The notes under the pieces: model-generated
The model's input: the letters and a program-made list of their open reading frames with translations, nothing else
Databases searched by the model: none
Told to the model about the DNA's origin: nothing
Program-made: the position numbers and the translations under genes
Assembly: GCA_021160885.1 (NCBI GenBank)
Contig: JAGHBR010000500.1
Location: forward strand, 1 to 6,472
DNA from: Caldisericaceae bacterium
Lineage (GTDB): Bacteria; Calditrichota; Calditrichia; Calditrichales; Calditrichaceae
DNA: 6,472 nt
Direction of reading: 5' to 3'
Shown: in pieces, positions 1 through 6,430 of the stretch
How positions within the stretch are numbered: the first letter of the stretch is position 1
Layout of the letters: each line of letters starts with the position of its first letter

Positions 1-1378
1 ATTGAATAGTTGCAAAATGGATAAGATTGATGTTATTTCTTTTTATTTCAGAATTAAATTCCTTTTGGTAAAGAATTTGATTCCCTGAACCATAGCAAGT
101 AACTCTGATTTGGTGCATTCCAGGTTCTGTTTCAAATTCTCCGGCCAGACAGAGGCCGGGCATCGTTTTCCAGGTACGTAAATCCGGTTGTTCGGTGGCA
201 TCTACAGCTAAATCAACACTTGCATCCAGCAAAGCGCCAAATAAACCATCGGTTTTCAGTTCTTTGCGTAATTTTTTCTTGCCTTTGGCTGCCAGAATTC
301 CTTTGGTCACAGTTCTAACCAGGGTTTTTAAATAAAGAATTTTCTGTTTACTCTGGAAAGTCTTTAAAGCCACTTTGCCCATGTCTTCCAATAATTCAAG
401 CGAGCCAATATGCTGTCCGTTAATGGCTACCTCCACCCTGTTAATCTTACTTTTTCCTTTAACCATCATCGGAAAGGCAAATTTAAAATGATAGCCTTCC
501 TTCATGCCCGGAAAAGGAATACGGGGCAGTGCAATCGGCACACTTAAATCGCTAATACCTAAATAATCTTTGTAGGTAGTAATCAGACCGCCAACTGCAA
601 TTTTGGTTGGCCCACGCCCCACAAAACCAATGATATTCAGAAAAGTCTTGTCATATTTTAGGTTTGGTTGCTTTAAAAAAGAAGGTTTGTCGAAATAATA
701 AACGTCAGATTCTAACTTAAAAGCCTGATCAATTTTTTCCAATTCAATGCGGCAGTCGTCGAATCGTTCTTCGGCGCGATAAATCAAATAAGCCAGATAA
801 TGGGCCAGCACATCATTGTAGAATTTGGGCGCCTGATATTGAAAATTAATAGCCGTTGTATCTGCCTGATTGTATTTATCAACCAGTTCTCGGTAACGAT
901 CTTCCAGCTCACGAAGTTTAATATCTACACGTTTGATTTCCACAAAGGCATCATCAAACCTATCGAGTTTAATGTAGTTTATCGCTTTAAAAACATTAAC
1001 GTAAAGATTTTCATGGACTTCCCCATAGTAGTCCATGGTCAGGTCATTCAGAAAAAAAGACATGGCGGCTTGAGAAATACTTCGCGTAAAAAGTTCTTCC
1101 ATGGCCTGTTCTGCCTTTTCAAAATAGGCGTTACTACGCTGGTAATCTCCCTGATAGAAATAGGTAACACCCAAATCCAGATAGTAGAGAACCCGATCTT
1201 TTTGCCGATAGAGAGAAAGCTTTTTAGCCTCTTCAATTTTCTTTAGAGCTAATTTGTAATTCTCATGGCTTAGGTCTGCCACAACACCATCAAAATATTG
1301 TGACTGGCGGATAGACGAGGCACAAGCTAAAAGCAAAAAGATTAAAATTAATAGACCAAGCCTTTTAGATGATTTCAT
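1..1378 (-). CDS. COG3014-like TPR lipoprotein, 3'-truncated by window edge
   Basis: An open frame starts at the ATG at 1376-1378 and continues without a stop for 459 codons to the left edge, so the C-terminus is missing. The N-terminus (MKSSKRLG, then a hydrophobic run ending LLAC) is a lipoprotein signal with Cys19 as the acylation site; Ala follows the Cys, which favours outer-membrane sorting. Residues about 61-95 (DRVLYYLDLG, GDYQRSNAYFEKAE) look like a TPR helix pair, and further helical pairs lie near 125-155 and 187-222. A GRGPTK motif lies at 254-259, followed by a beta-rich region and a second conserved-looking stretch at 335-412 that includes DLRTWKTMPG. From memory this order matches the uncharacterised COG3014 family, whose members are around this length, so little is probably missing. 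The start lies 38 bp after the lpoB-like gene, with a modest AGGG ribosome site, which suggests one operon. The family has no established function that I know of. No terminator is visible in the window. Confidence 0.82.
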   Translation of the reverse strand, partial: MKSSKRLGLLILIFLLLACASSIRQSQYFDGVVADLSHENYKLALKKIEEAKKLSLYRQKDRVLYYLDLGVTYFYQGDYQRSNAYFEKAEQAMEELFTRSISQAAMSFFLNDLTMDYYGEVHENLYVNVFKAINYIKLDRFDDAFVEIKRVDIKLRELEDRYRELVDKYNQADTTAINFQYQAPKFYNDVLAHYLAYLIYRAEERFDDCRIELEKIDQAFKLESDVYYFDKPSFLKQPNLKYDKTFLNIIGFVGRGPTKIAVGGLITTYKDYLGISDLSVPIALPRIPFPGMKEGYHFKFAFPMMVKGKSKINRVEVAINGQHIGSLELLEDMGKVALKTFQSKQKILYLKTLVRTVTKGILAAKGKKKLRKELKTDGLFGALLDASVDLAVDATEQPDLRTWKTMPGLCLAGEFETEPGMHQIRVTCYGSGNQILYQKEFNSEIKRNNINLIHFATIQ

Positions 1379-1416
1379 AAAACACCCTAAATATTGGAAA
1401 TTTCAGAGGTCACTCA

Positions 1417-2034
1417 TCACCATTTGTATTTTTTTTGTTCAATATATTTCTTAATCTCTTTCTGCCCAATCCAAACCTTGGTATTCTTCTCAATGTCAAT
1501 CAATTCCAGATTCACCTGGTATTTAACCACCCTTCGGCCTTCAAAGGAATCGGTTACAGAAGTAATTACTCCTTGAAGCATAAAATCGGCACCCAATTCA
1601 TTGGCTAATTCTTTGGCTGTTTCTGGCGACGCAAAACTTTGCTGATCTAACCGTTCGCGACGCAGTGCTTGGCGTTCCTTATCCGAAGCAACAAACTGCA
1701 CCTGTCCGGAATTTAACAGTTCTCTTTCAATGTGCTTGATAAACATGTCGGTTTCAATATGCTCACTGGTACGATTTCTAATATATCCAACAATGACCAC
1801 AGGCTGCCTTCCATTCTGTTCAATAAAATTTTGAAGCCAGGGTCTGGAAAGTACATCCTGCACCATGGATTCAGCGGTCATACGAGCATCTGTATCATTC
1901 CAATGTCCGCTAATATCAATGGCTTCATCAACCTGTACTCGCTTTACTATTCTTGTCGGGCCGGAACAATTAAAGATAAAAGAAAGGATTATTAAAATAA
2001 AAAAAGAACTTATAATTCGTTTTTTCCCAGGCAT
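1417..2034 (-). CDS. lpoB: LpoB-like outer-membrane lipoprotein (putative penicillin-binding protein activator)
   Basis: This gene encodes 205 residues. I start it at the ATG at 2032-2034 because GGGAGGAG stands 4 bases upstream; an in-frame TTG at 2061 would add nine residues and swallow that site. The N-terminus is a basic stretch and a hydrophobic helix ending IFNC, making Cys23 the probable lipidation site, although Asn at -1 is non-canonical. The mature part matches the LpoB fold: a first strand VVIVGYIRNRT at 79-89 (E. coli LpoB has a comparable VDSVNNRT strand), a helix and strand through VQFVAS (112-117), LGADFMLQG at 147-155, and a last strand pair ELIDIEKNTKVWIGQ from 177. E. coli LpoB is anchored in the outer membrane and activates PBP1b through its UB2H domain. 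Unlike E. coli LpoB there is no long proline-rich linker after the Cys. It is the first gene of a probable two-gene unit with the COG3014-like lipoprotein. The family call is good; PBP activation is an inference. Confidence 0.83.
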   Translation of the reverse strand: MPGKKRIISSFFILIILSFIFNCSGPTRIVKRVQVDEAIDISGHWNDTDARMTAESMVQDVLSRPWLQNFIEQNGRQPVVIVGYIRNRTSEHIETDMFIKHIERELLNSGQVQFVASDKERQALRRERLDQQSFASPETAKELANELGADFMLQGVITSVTDSFEGRRVVKYQVNLELIDIEKNTKVWIGQKEIKKYIEQKKYKW

Positions 2035-2038
2035 CTTA

Positions 2039-2046
2039 CTCCTCCC
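2039..2046 (-). promoter_or_regulatory. Shine-Dalgarno site that fixes the lpoB-like start
   Basis: On the minus strand the sequence GGGAGGAG is followed by TAAG and then ATG. Its spacing to the ATG at 2034 is normal, and it lies inside the coding frame if the upstream TTG at 2061 is used. This decides in favour of the shorter protein. Confidence 0.85.
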
Positions 2047-2172
2047 TTTTCCAGAGTTCAAATTAGTTTAATCGAATTACCAGTAAATAACAAATAAAAT
2101 TGTCTTTTTCAAATCGTTTACAAACTTCGACCCAATTTGTGACAACTTAAATTCAGCAATATATTACAAGGG

Positions 2173-2202
2173 ATTTTAGAAAAAATCTGTGTTTTCTGTC
2201 AA
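2173..2202 (-). promoter_or_regulatory. Sigma-70-like promoter for the lpoB-COG3014 operon
   Basis: On the minus strand a perfect TTGACA (2197-2202) is followed after 18 bases by TAAAAT (2173-2178), which differs from TATAAT at one position. The site lies downstream of the terminator of the preceding FG-GAP gene and upstream of the lpoB-like gene, as expected for the start of a new unit. The predicted transcript would start near 2166 and carry a leader of about 130 bases. It was found by eye only, in AT-rich sequence. Confidence 0.55.
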
Positions 2203-2235
2203 ATCGATTAAAAATTAGCAGCAATTAAAAATTCC

Positions 2236-2272
2236 AAAAAAATAGGGTTGCCTCAGGACAGCCCTATTTTTG
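2236..2272 (-). terminator. Rho-independent terminator of the 2313-4238 gene
   Basis: Arms at 2238-2250 and 2259-2271 can pair over 13 positions (AAAAATAGGG plus a G-T wobble, A-T and G-C) around an 8-base loop. In the minus-strand transcript the hairpin ends in a run of U (from 2242 down to 2236). It begins about 40 bases past the stop codon of the FG-GAP gene. The A run before the hairpin and the U run after it mean it could also terminate transcription from the other direction. Confidence 0.88.
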
Positions 2273-2312
2273 TTGATTCATCCGTTTGAAAATGATTTTT
2301 AGTTTTTGATCC

Positions 2313-4238
2313 TTATTTCAAAATCATTAATTTGCGAGTTTGTTTAAATGTACCAGCCTTTAATGTGTAAAAATAAACACCTGAACTTAATCCTTTTGGT
2401 CTGAAGCGTACAACATTTTTCCCGGCAAGACGCTGTCCGCTGTAAATAGTTGAAATCTTTTCTCCCTTCAGGTCAAATAATTCAATGGTAACATGCTCTG
2501 CTCTGGGCAAGACAAAGGGAATATTAGTTTCTGGATTAAAAGGGTTGGGATAATTTTGACCCAGGGAATAGTTTTCTGGTTCCAATTTATTGTTTTCGTT
2601 CAAAGCGGATGGTTCCGTTTCCATCAAATTGTACGTATCATTAGCAGGTAAATCTGTGTACACATCTACCTGACCAGAGACCGGCCACTCAACTATTAGA
2701 GTATCGATATTAAATGCCGACCCCAGACCAAAATGCAAAGTTGGACTATCCTGCGCCAGGGCACCAGTAATGGCAGCCACCTGTCTAATTTGTCTGGTTT
2801 TGCCTCCCTGTTCAGGAATATTTGCTATAACTTTGACTCTGGCGCCAATAGCCATTTGATTGGTGTAACCACTTCTACCCTGAAGCTTTATCTTCACAAA
2901 ATTGTAGCTACTCCCTTTGTTAAGGTAGAGCAAAGGTTTGCCTATATGCGCAACAACTAAATCCAACGAACCATCGCCATTAATATCAGCTGCAGCGGCC
3001 CCGCGCCCGTTTCCCCGTTCAGTACCGTCGCCAGGGTCAAGCTGTTCCACTACGCTGCTTACTGCACTAAATTGATAATCCGGATAGCCGGAATTTAAAT
3101 ATAAGCGTGAAAGGTCTTCCGGATCTGATCCTCTACTGGTAGTGTAAATATCTATATCGCCATCATTGTCAAAATCAGCCATTACTGAACCTTGCGAGTA
3201 AAACCAGTCGTTGAACAAATCGCCTGCGTTTTCCCGTAAAAAGTAAAATGAATCCACTGTTGTTGTACTGTAATTCAGATAAAGGAAATTGTTGCCAGCC
3301 GGGCTGTCAATCTGATTGGTGACAAAAAGATCAAATTTCAAATCGTTATTTACATCGCCCCAGCTACAACCGCCGCTGGCGTAACGAATGCCGCCTGTGG
3401 TATCCCAAAAAACGTGATTTAAGGTTTCGATGAAACCATTACCATGATCATTTTTCCAGAGTCTGTTGCGAGCGCCTCCCGAATGAAAGCCTTCACAATT
3501 GAAAATATCGGCATAGCCATCATTATTGTAATCACACCAACCGAAAGAAGCGGCAAATGTTTTATATGAAAATGGATCCGGCGGGTTCGGCTTAGAACTA
3601 TCACTCACGATATACCCTACTTCAGATACGCTATCACGATGAAAATTGATGCCGTCAATGTTGGTGTACATGCTGTTCGGTTGTTGTTGATTCCAGCCGA
3701 AATTCACCGTACCATTATTAATGAACATATCGATTAAACCATCATTATTACGATCTCCCCAGCCTACTGCCCTGGAATCAATAGAATCCATGGCTAAAGG
3801 ATTTGTCGGCGTTGTGATCAATGTAAAAGTACCATCTCCATTATTCATGTAAAGCATATTATTGGGAATGGGAATAGTTGGGAAAGCACCAGGTTTGGCT
3901 GTCGCTACATAAAGGTCGAGATATCCATCATTATTATAATCTCCCCAACTGGCTCCTACTGACAATTGATTCATGGTCGTTAAACCGGCAGTGCCTTCAA
4001 AAACTAAAGTACCCGTATTGTTTTTAAACAATAAGTCTGTTCTGGGAGTACCATCTACAGAACTTCCTCTGGTAATGAAAACATCGTCCCAGCCATCATT
4101 ATTGTAATCAGCAATAGCCACGCCAATGCTTTCATCCGTTTCATCATACAAAATAATCGGATTTTCGAACGGATCTGATTGAGCATGGAGAAAACTAAAA
4201 ATGATGAAGATCAAAAAGGGCATTTTTTTTAAAAACAT
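2313..4238 (-). CDS. Secreted FG-GAP/VCBS repeat protein with ASPIC/UnbV domain and T9SS C-terminal sorting domain
   Basis: This gene encodes 641 residues. The ATG at 4238 has a near-perfect AAGGAGG five bases upstream. A signal peptide (MFLKKM, then a hydrophobic run) probably ends at Ala19. Seven FG-GAP/VCBS repeats follow, each centred on an Asp-rich DxNNDG-type loop of the kind that binds calcium, at residues 44, 100, 162, 236, 295, 355 and 418. The fifth (DVNNDLKFD) has lost its Gly. Seven repeats fit an integrin-like seven-bladed propeller. Residues about 446-535 are an ASPIC/UnbV domain (FVKIKLQG, IGARVKV, LHFGLG, IVEW). From 558 on, QNYPNPFNPETNIPF opens a T9SS type A sorting domain ending in VYFYTLKAG and KLMILK. 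The protein is probably exported by T9SS and then released or attached to the surface. Three Cys lie in or near repeats 4 and 5 (235, 248, 291). It is a paralogue of the gene at 4507-6348. The ligand or enzymatic role is unknown; adhesion or glycan binding is a guess. Confidence 0.92.
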   Translation of the reverse strand: MFLKKMPFLIFIIFSFLHAQSDPFENPIILYDETDESIGVAIADYNNDGWDDVFITRGSSVDGTPRTDLLFKNNTGTLVFEGTAGLTTMNQLSVGASWGDYNNDGYLDLYVATAKPGAFPTIPIPNNMLYMNNGDGTFTLITTPTNPLAMDSIDSRAVGWGDRNNDGLIDMFINNGTVNFGWNQQQPNSMYTNIDGINFHRDSVSEVGYIVSDSSKPNPPDPFSYKTFAASFGWCDYNNDGYADIFNCEGFHSGGARNRLWKNDHGNGFIETLNHVFWDTTGGIRYASGGCSWGDVNNDLKFDLFVTNQIDSPAGNNFLYLNYSTTTVDSFYFLRENAGDLFNDWFYSQGSVMADFDNDGDIDIYTTSRGSDPEDLSRLYLNSGYPDYQFSAVSSVVEQLDPGDGTERGNGRGAAAADINGDGSLDLVVAHIGKPLLYLNKGSSYNFVKIKLQGRSGYTNQMAIGARVKVIANIPEQGGKTRQIRQVAAITGALAQDSPTLHFGLGSAFNIDTLIVEWPVSGQVDVYTDLPANDTYNLMETEPSALNENNKLEPENYSLGQNYPNPFNPETNIPFVLPRAEHVTIELFDLKGEKISTIYSGQRLAGKNVVRFRPKGLSSGVYFYTLKAGTFKQTRKLMILK

Positions 4239-4242
4239 TTTT

Positions 4243-4250
4243 ACCTCCTT
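4243..4250 (-). promoter_or_regulatory. Strong Shine-Dalgarno site
   Basis: On the minus strand AAGGAGGT is followed by four A and the ATG at 4238. It is an almost full anti-Shine-Dalgarno match and suggests efficient translation of the 641-residue FG-GAP protein. Confidence 0.85.
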
Positions 4251-4330
4251 AAAAATTAATCAATTTAAATATGCGGAGGAAAAAATTTATCTTAAGTGTT
4301 AAAAATCACAGATAAGTTTATCAAGAATAT
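4251..4330 (-). other. AT-rich leader/promoter region of the 641-residue FG-GAP gene
   Basis: These bases lie between the terminator of the upstream gene (4331-4358) and the ribosome site. A promoter is expected here because the upstream unit is terminated. On the minus strand I see a TTGATA near 4317-4322, but no convincing -10 at 16-18 bases from it. No riboswitch-like structure or small reading frame stands out. Confidence 0.35.
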
Positions 4331-4358
4331 AAAAAGGGGCACAAAAAGCGCCCCTTAA
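4331..4358 (-). terminator. Rho-independent terminator of the 4507-6348 gene
   Basis: Arms AAGGGGC (4334-4340) and GCCCCTT (4350-4356) form a perfect 7-bp stem around a 9-base loop. In the minus-strand transcript the stem is followed by further U and a UAUAUU tail. The terminator is about 150 bases from the stop codon of its gene only because a 120-bp repeat lies in between. Without that repeat the distance would be about 30 bases. Confidence 0.88.
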
Positions 4359-4378
4359 TAAATTGTAAGTTCAACATT

Positions 4379-4498
4379 GAAACCTTTGAATTCTCCAAAC
4401 CTGTCATTCCCCACTTGATGCGGGATCTAATGTTTACAATAATTTGGGATTCCCGCCTGCGCGGGGATGACATCCTAATTGATTTTGTCAAAGGTTTC
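4379..4498. repeat. 120-bp palindromic MITE-like/REP-like element, copy 1
   Basis: The element is bounded by a perfect 11-bp terminal inverted repeat: GAAACCTTTGA at 4379-4389 and its complement at 4488-4498. Nested inside, TGTCATTCCCC (4402-4412) faces GGGGATGACA (4463-4472). Two smaller hairpins lie in the core: TCCC/GGGA around the ACTTGATGC segment (about 4408-4425), and ATTCCCGC-CTGC-GCGGGGAT (4449-4468), an 8-bp stem with a 4-base loop. The ATTCCCGC/GCGGG palindrome resembles small repeats dispersed in many unrelated bacterial genomes, such as the Neisseria dRS3 type. It has no coding capacity. A second partial copy begins at 6431. No target-site duplication is evident. It lies between a stop codon (8 bases away) and that gene's terminator (about 20 bases away). 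Confidence 0.85.
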
Positions 4499-4506
4499 TC
4501 CAGCCC

Positions 4507-6348
4507 TTATTTTACCAAAAGAATTTTCTGAAACTTTTCAAACTTGCCGCTTTTATAGCGAACGAAATAAAGACCACTGGCAAATTTATTCGCGTTAAAA
4601 CTAATGGCGTTCAAACCGGCAGGCCGGAGCCCATGATAAATGGTGGTCAGTTTTTGTCCGTTGGAATTCATTAAATCAACTTTAATTCTGCTCTTTTCTT
4701 TAAGTACAAATCTCAGGTTTGTAACTGGATTGAATGGATTCGGATAATTGGGAAGAATTTGAAATTGTTTCACTATTTGTTGAGCATTCTCTTCCAGAGC
4801 GCTGGGCTCTGTTTCCGTAAATTCATAAAAATCATTTGCAGAAACTCCTTCGTAAACATCTACCCGATTCGAGCCAGCCCATTCAATGACCAGAGAATCG
4901 ATCTCGAAAGCATCGCCAAGTCCGAAATGCAACCGATAACTATTGTGACTTCCATGCCCGGTTTGTGAATTAACGTCGCGCATTTGCCAGACAGGTTCAC
5001 CATTAATGGTTGCTTTTACACGAACAATGGTACCAATAGCTGATTTATTGGCATTAACGCCTTTCAGCTTAATTTCAACAAAACTATTCGAATTGCCATT
5101 ATTGACAAATAACCGATTTGGCCCATCGCGTCCAACAACCAGATCCATATCACCATCCAAATCAAAGTCAGACCAGGCTGCGCTGCGGGCAAAACTGGAG
5201 CTATCGGCAACAATCGTATTGGTTTTTTTTGTAAATGTTCCGTCCCCATTATTTACATAAAGCCTGCTACGATAGCCGGCCGCGTAACCGCCATCATTAC
5301 CAACAAAAAGGTCCAGGTCTCCGTCATTGTCAAAATCAGCCCAGGCGCTGCAGAGACTTAAGTCCACATCCGTAGCAATGTCTCCTGCCGAAGCATCCAT
5401 CAGGGTCATCACTGGGTCACCGTTACTATCCAGACCATCGTTACGGAATAACAGATTGGCCTCCGGCACATCGGGAGTATCTCCAGCATTTCCGATGAAT
5501 AAATCTAAGTCGCCGTCATTATCATAATCGCCCCAACTGGCTGTTTCCGAAGTTCTGCCCTCGGTTTCACCACTATTGACTAAAACATAATCAACAAAAT
5601 CGTTGCCAGTGTTAACCCAAAGTACCGTTTTCTGTCCAACTGCTCCGGAAATGGTTACTAAATCCAGGTCGCCATCACCATCGAAATCCGCCCAGCTGCC
5701 TCCGGCCCGTGCCGATGTACCATTGGCTAAATTGTTGCTCTCTTCGGTAAATGTGCCATTCTGATTACTGGTAAACAAGGAATGATTCGACCCGGTACCA
5801 AAAAAGGTGGCATTACTCACAAAAGCATCCAGATAGCCATCATTATTCCAATCTCCCCAAAAGGCCACAACTTTACTGCGGCTGGATTCCTCATTGGTTA
5901 AATCCGGATTTGCCCCCGTACTAAACGTTCCATTACCATTATTAACATATAATGAGACTTTCGAATAATTTGTTGGGAATGAACCATGGGTAAAAGGATC
6001 ACCAATTACCAGATCAAGATCACCATCGTTGTCAAAATCGCCCCAGGCCCCCCCGCCAGAAGTGAACTGATCTGATACAATAGTACCGGCCAAACTATCT
6101 TTGGTAAAAGTACCATCTCCATTATTTCTATATAAATGATTGACCCACAGAAAGCCCTGTTCTCCATTTGAAAAATAGAGGTCGTCATAGCCATCATTAT
6201 TATAGTCTCCCCAGGCTGCACCGTGCGTAATATAGCTACCTAACTGGACAGGCGCCTGAAAAGGATCCCCTGCATATTGTGCGAACAGTGAATTTACCAG
6301 TAGCACACTAAAAGCTATCATAAAAAAAACGGAACTTAATTTTTTCAT
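4507..6348 (-). CDS. Secreted FG-GAP/VCBS repeat protein with ASPIC/UnbV domain and T9SS C-terminal sorting domain (paralogue)
   Basis: I start this at the ATG at 6348 (MKKLSSVFF), giving 613 residues, because AAAGGA lies six bases upstream. The ATG at 6354 overlaps that site, and the longest frame begins with TTG at 6363. A signal peptide probably ends at Ala23 (SLFA/Q). Seven Asp-rich repeat loops, all intact, start at residues 48, 104, 166, 221, 274, 338 and 394 (DYNNDG, DFDNDG, DWNNDG, DFDGDG, DYDNDG, DFDNDG, DFDLDG), fitting a seven-bladed calcium-binding propeller. An ASPIC/UnbV domain follows at about 422-505 (FVEIKLKG, LHFGLG, IEWAG). The last 80 residues, from NYPNPFNP at 534 to KILLVK, are a T9SS type A sorting domain. 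Domain order, the shared TEPSAL linker and repeat number match the 2313-4238 product, so they are adjacent paralogues. Likely extracellular or surface-bound; binding partner unknown. Its stop codon is 8 bases from a 120-bp repeat. Confidence 0.92.
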   Translation of the reverse strand: MKKLSSVFFMIAFSVLLVNSLFAQYAGDPFQAPVQLGSYITHGAAWGDYNNDGYDDLYFSNGEQGFLWVNHLYRNNGDGTFTKDSLAGTIVSDQFTSGGGAWGDFDNDGDLDLVIGDPFTHGSFPTNYSKVSLYVNNGNGTFSTGANPDLTNEESSRSKVVAFWGDWNNDGYLDAFVSNATFFGTGSNHSLFTSNQNGTFTEESNNLANGTSARAGGSWADFDGDGDLDLVTISGAVGQKTVLWVNTGNDFVDYVLVNSGETEGRTSETASWGDYDNDGDLDLFIGNAGDTPDVPEANLLFRNDGLDSNGDPVMTLMDASAGDIATDVDLSLCSAWADFDNDGDLDLFVGNDGGYAAGYRSRLYVNNGDGTFTKKTNTIVADSSSFARSAAWSDFDLDGDMDLVVGRDGPNRLFVNNGNSNSFVEIKLKGVNANKSAIGTIVRVKATINGEPVWQMRDVNSQTGHGSHNSYRLHFGLGDAFEIDSLVIEWAGSNRVDVYEGVSANDFYEFTETEPSALEENAQQIVKQFQILPNYPNPFNPVTNLRFVLKEKSRIKVDLMNSNGQKLTTIYHGLRPAGLNAISFNANKFASGLYFVRYKSGKFEKFQKILLVK

Positions 6349-6430
6349 CCCCATTCCTTTCAATTAAAATTTAATACCTCATAATCGTTTACATAAAACC
6401 TGTGTTTAATTTTATAGTATTTTAATCTTT
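6349..6430 (-). other. AT-rich upstream region of the 613-residue FG-GAP gene
   Basis: These bases carry the AAAGGA ribosome site (6355-6360) and presumably the promoter. A TATAAA lies near 6411-6416 on the minus strand but has no clear -35 partner at 17 bases. The 11-mer TGTAAACGATT (6383-6393, minus) recurs upstream of the lpoB-like gene. Nothing firmer can be called. Confidence 0.3.

Noticed and set aside
800..1246. Plus-strand open frame of 148 codons
   Set aside because: It lies antisense inside the COG3014-like gene, shows no domain or signal, and its composition fits the complement of a coding region. The minus-strand frame is open for 459 codons and has a clear lipoprotein start.
2035..2061. 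TTG start for the lpoB-like gene at 2061
   Set aside because: It would place the strong GGGAGGAG site inside the gene and add a charged tail before the lipoprotein signal.
4251..4330. TTGATA-based promoter for the 641-residue gene
   Set aside because: At 16-18 bases from TTGATA there is only TTAACA-like sequence, too poor a -10 to call.
4379..4498. Target-site duplication around the repeat
   Set aside because: The flanks (ACATT on the left, TCCAG on the right) do not match, so no duplication can be claimed.
4379..4498. Small RNA or riboswitch reading of the hairpin region
   Set aside because: The symmetry of the ends, the second copy and the placement after a stop codon fit a dispersed repeat better; no known riboswitch core is visible.
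5006..5260. Plus-strand open frames inside the FG-GAP genes (also 2733-2960, 4759-4968, 5327-5527)
   Set aside because: They are antisense shadows of repeat-rich Asp/Asn codons and have no ribosome site or recognisable product.
6349..6363. TTG (6363) or first ATG (6354) as start of the 613-residue gene
   Set aside because: AAAGGA is directly next to or within these starts; the ATG at 6348 has normal spacing and gives a standard signal peptide.
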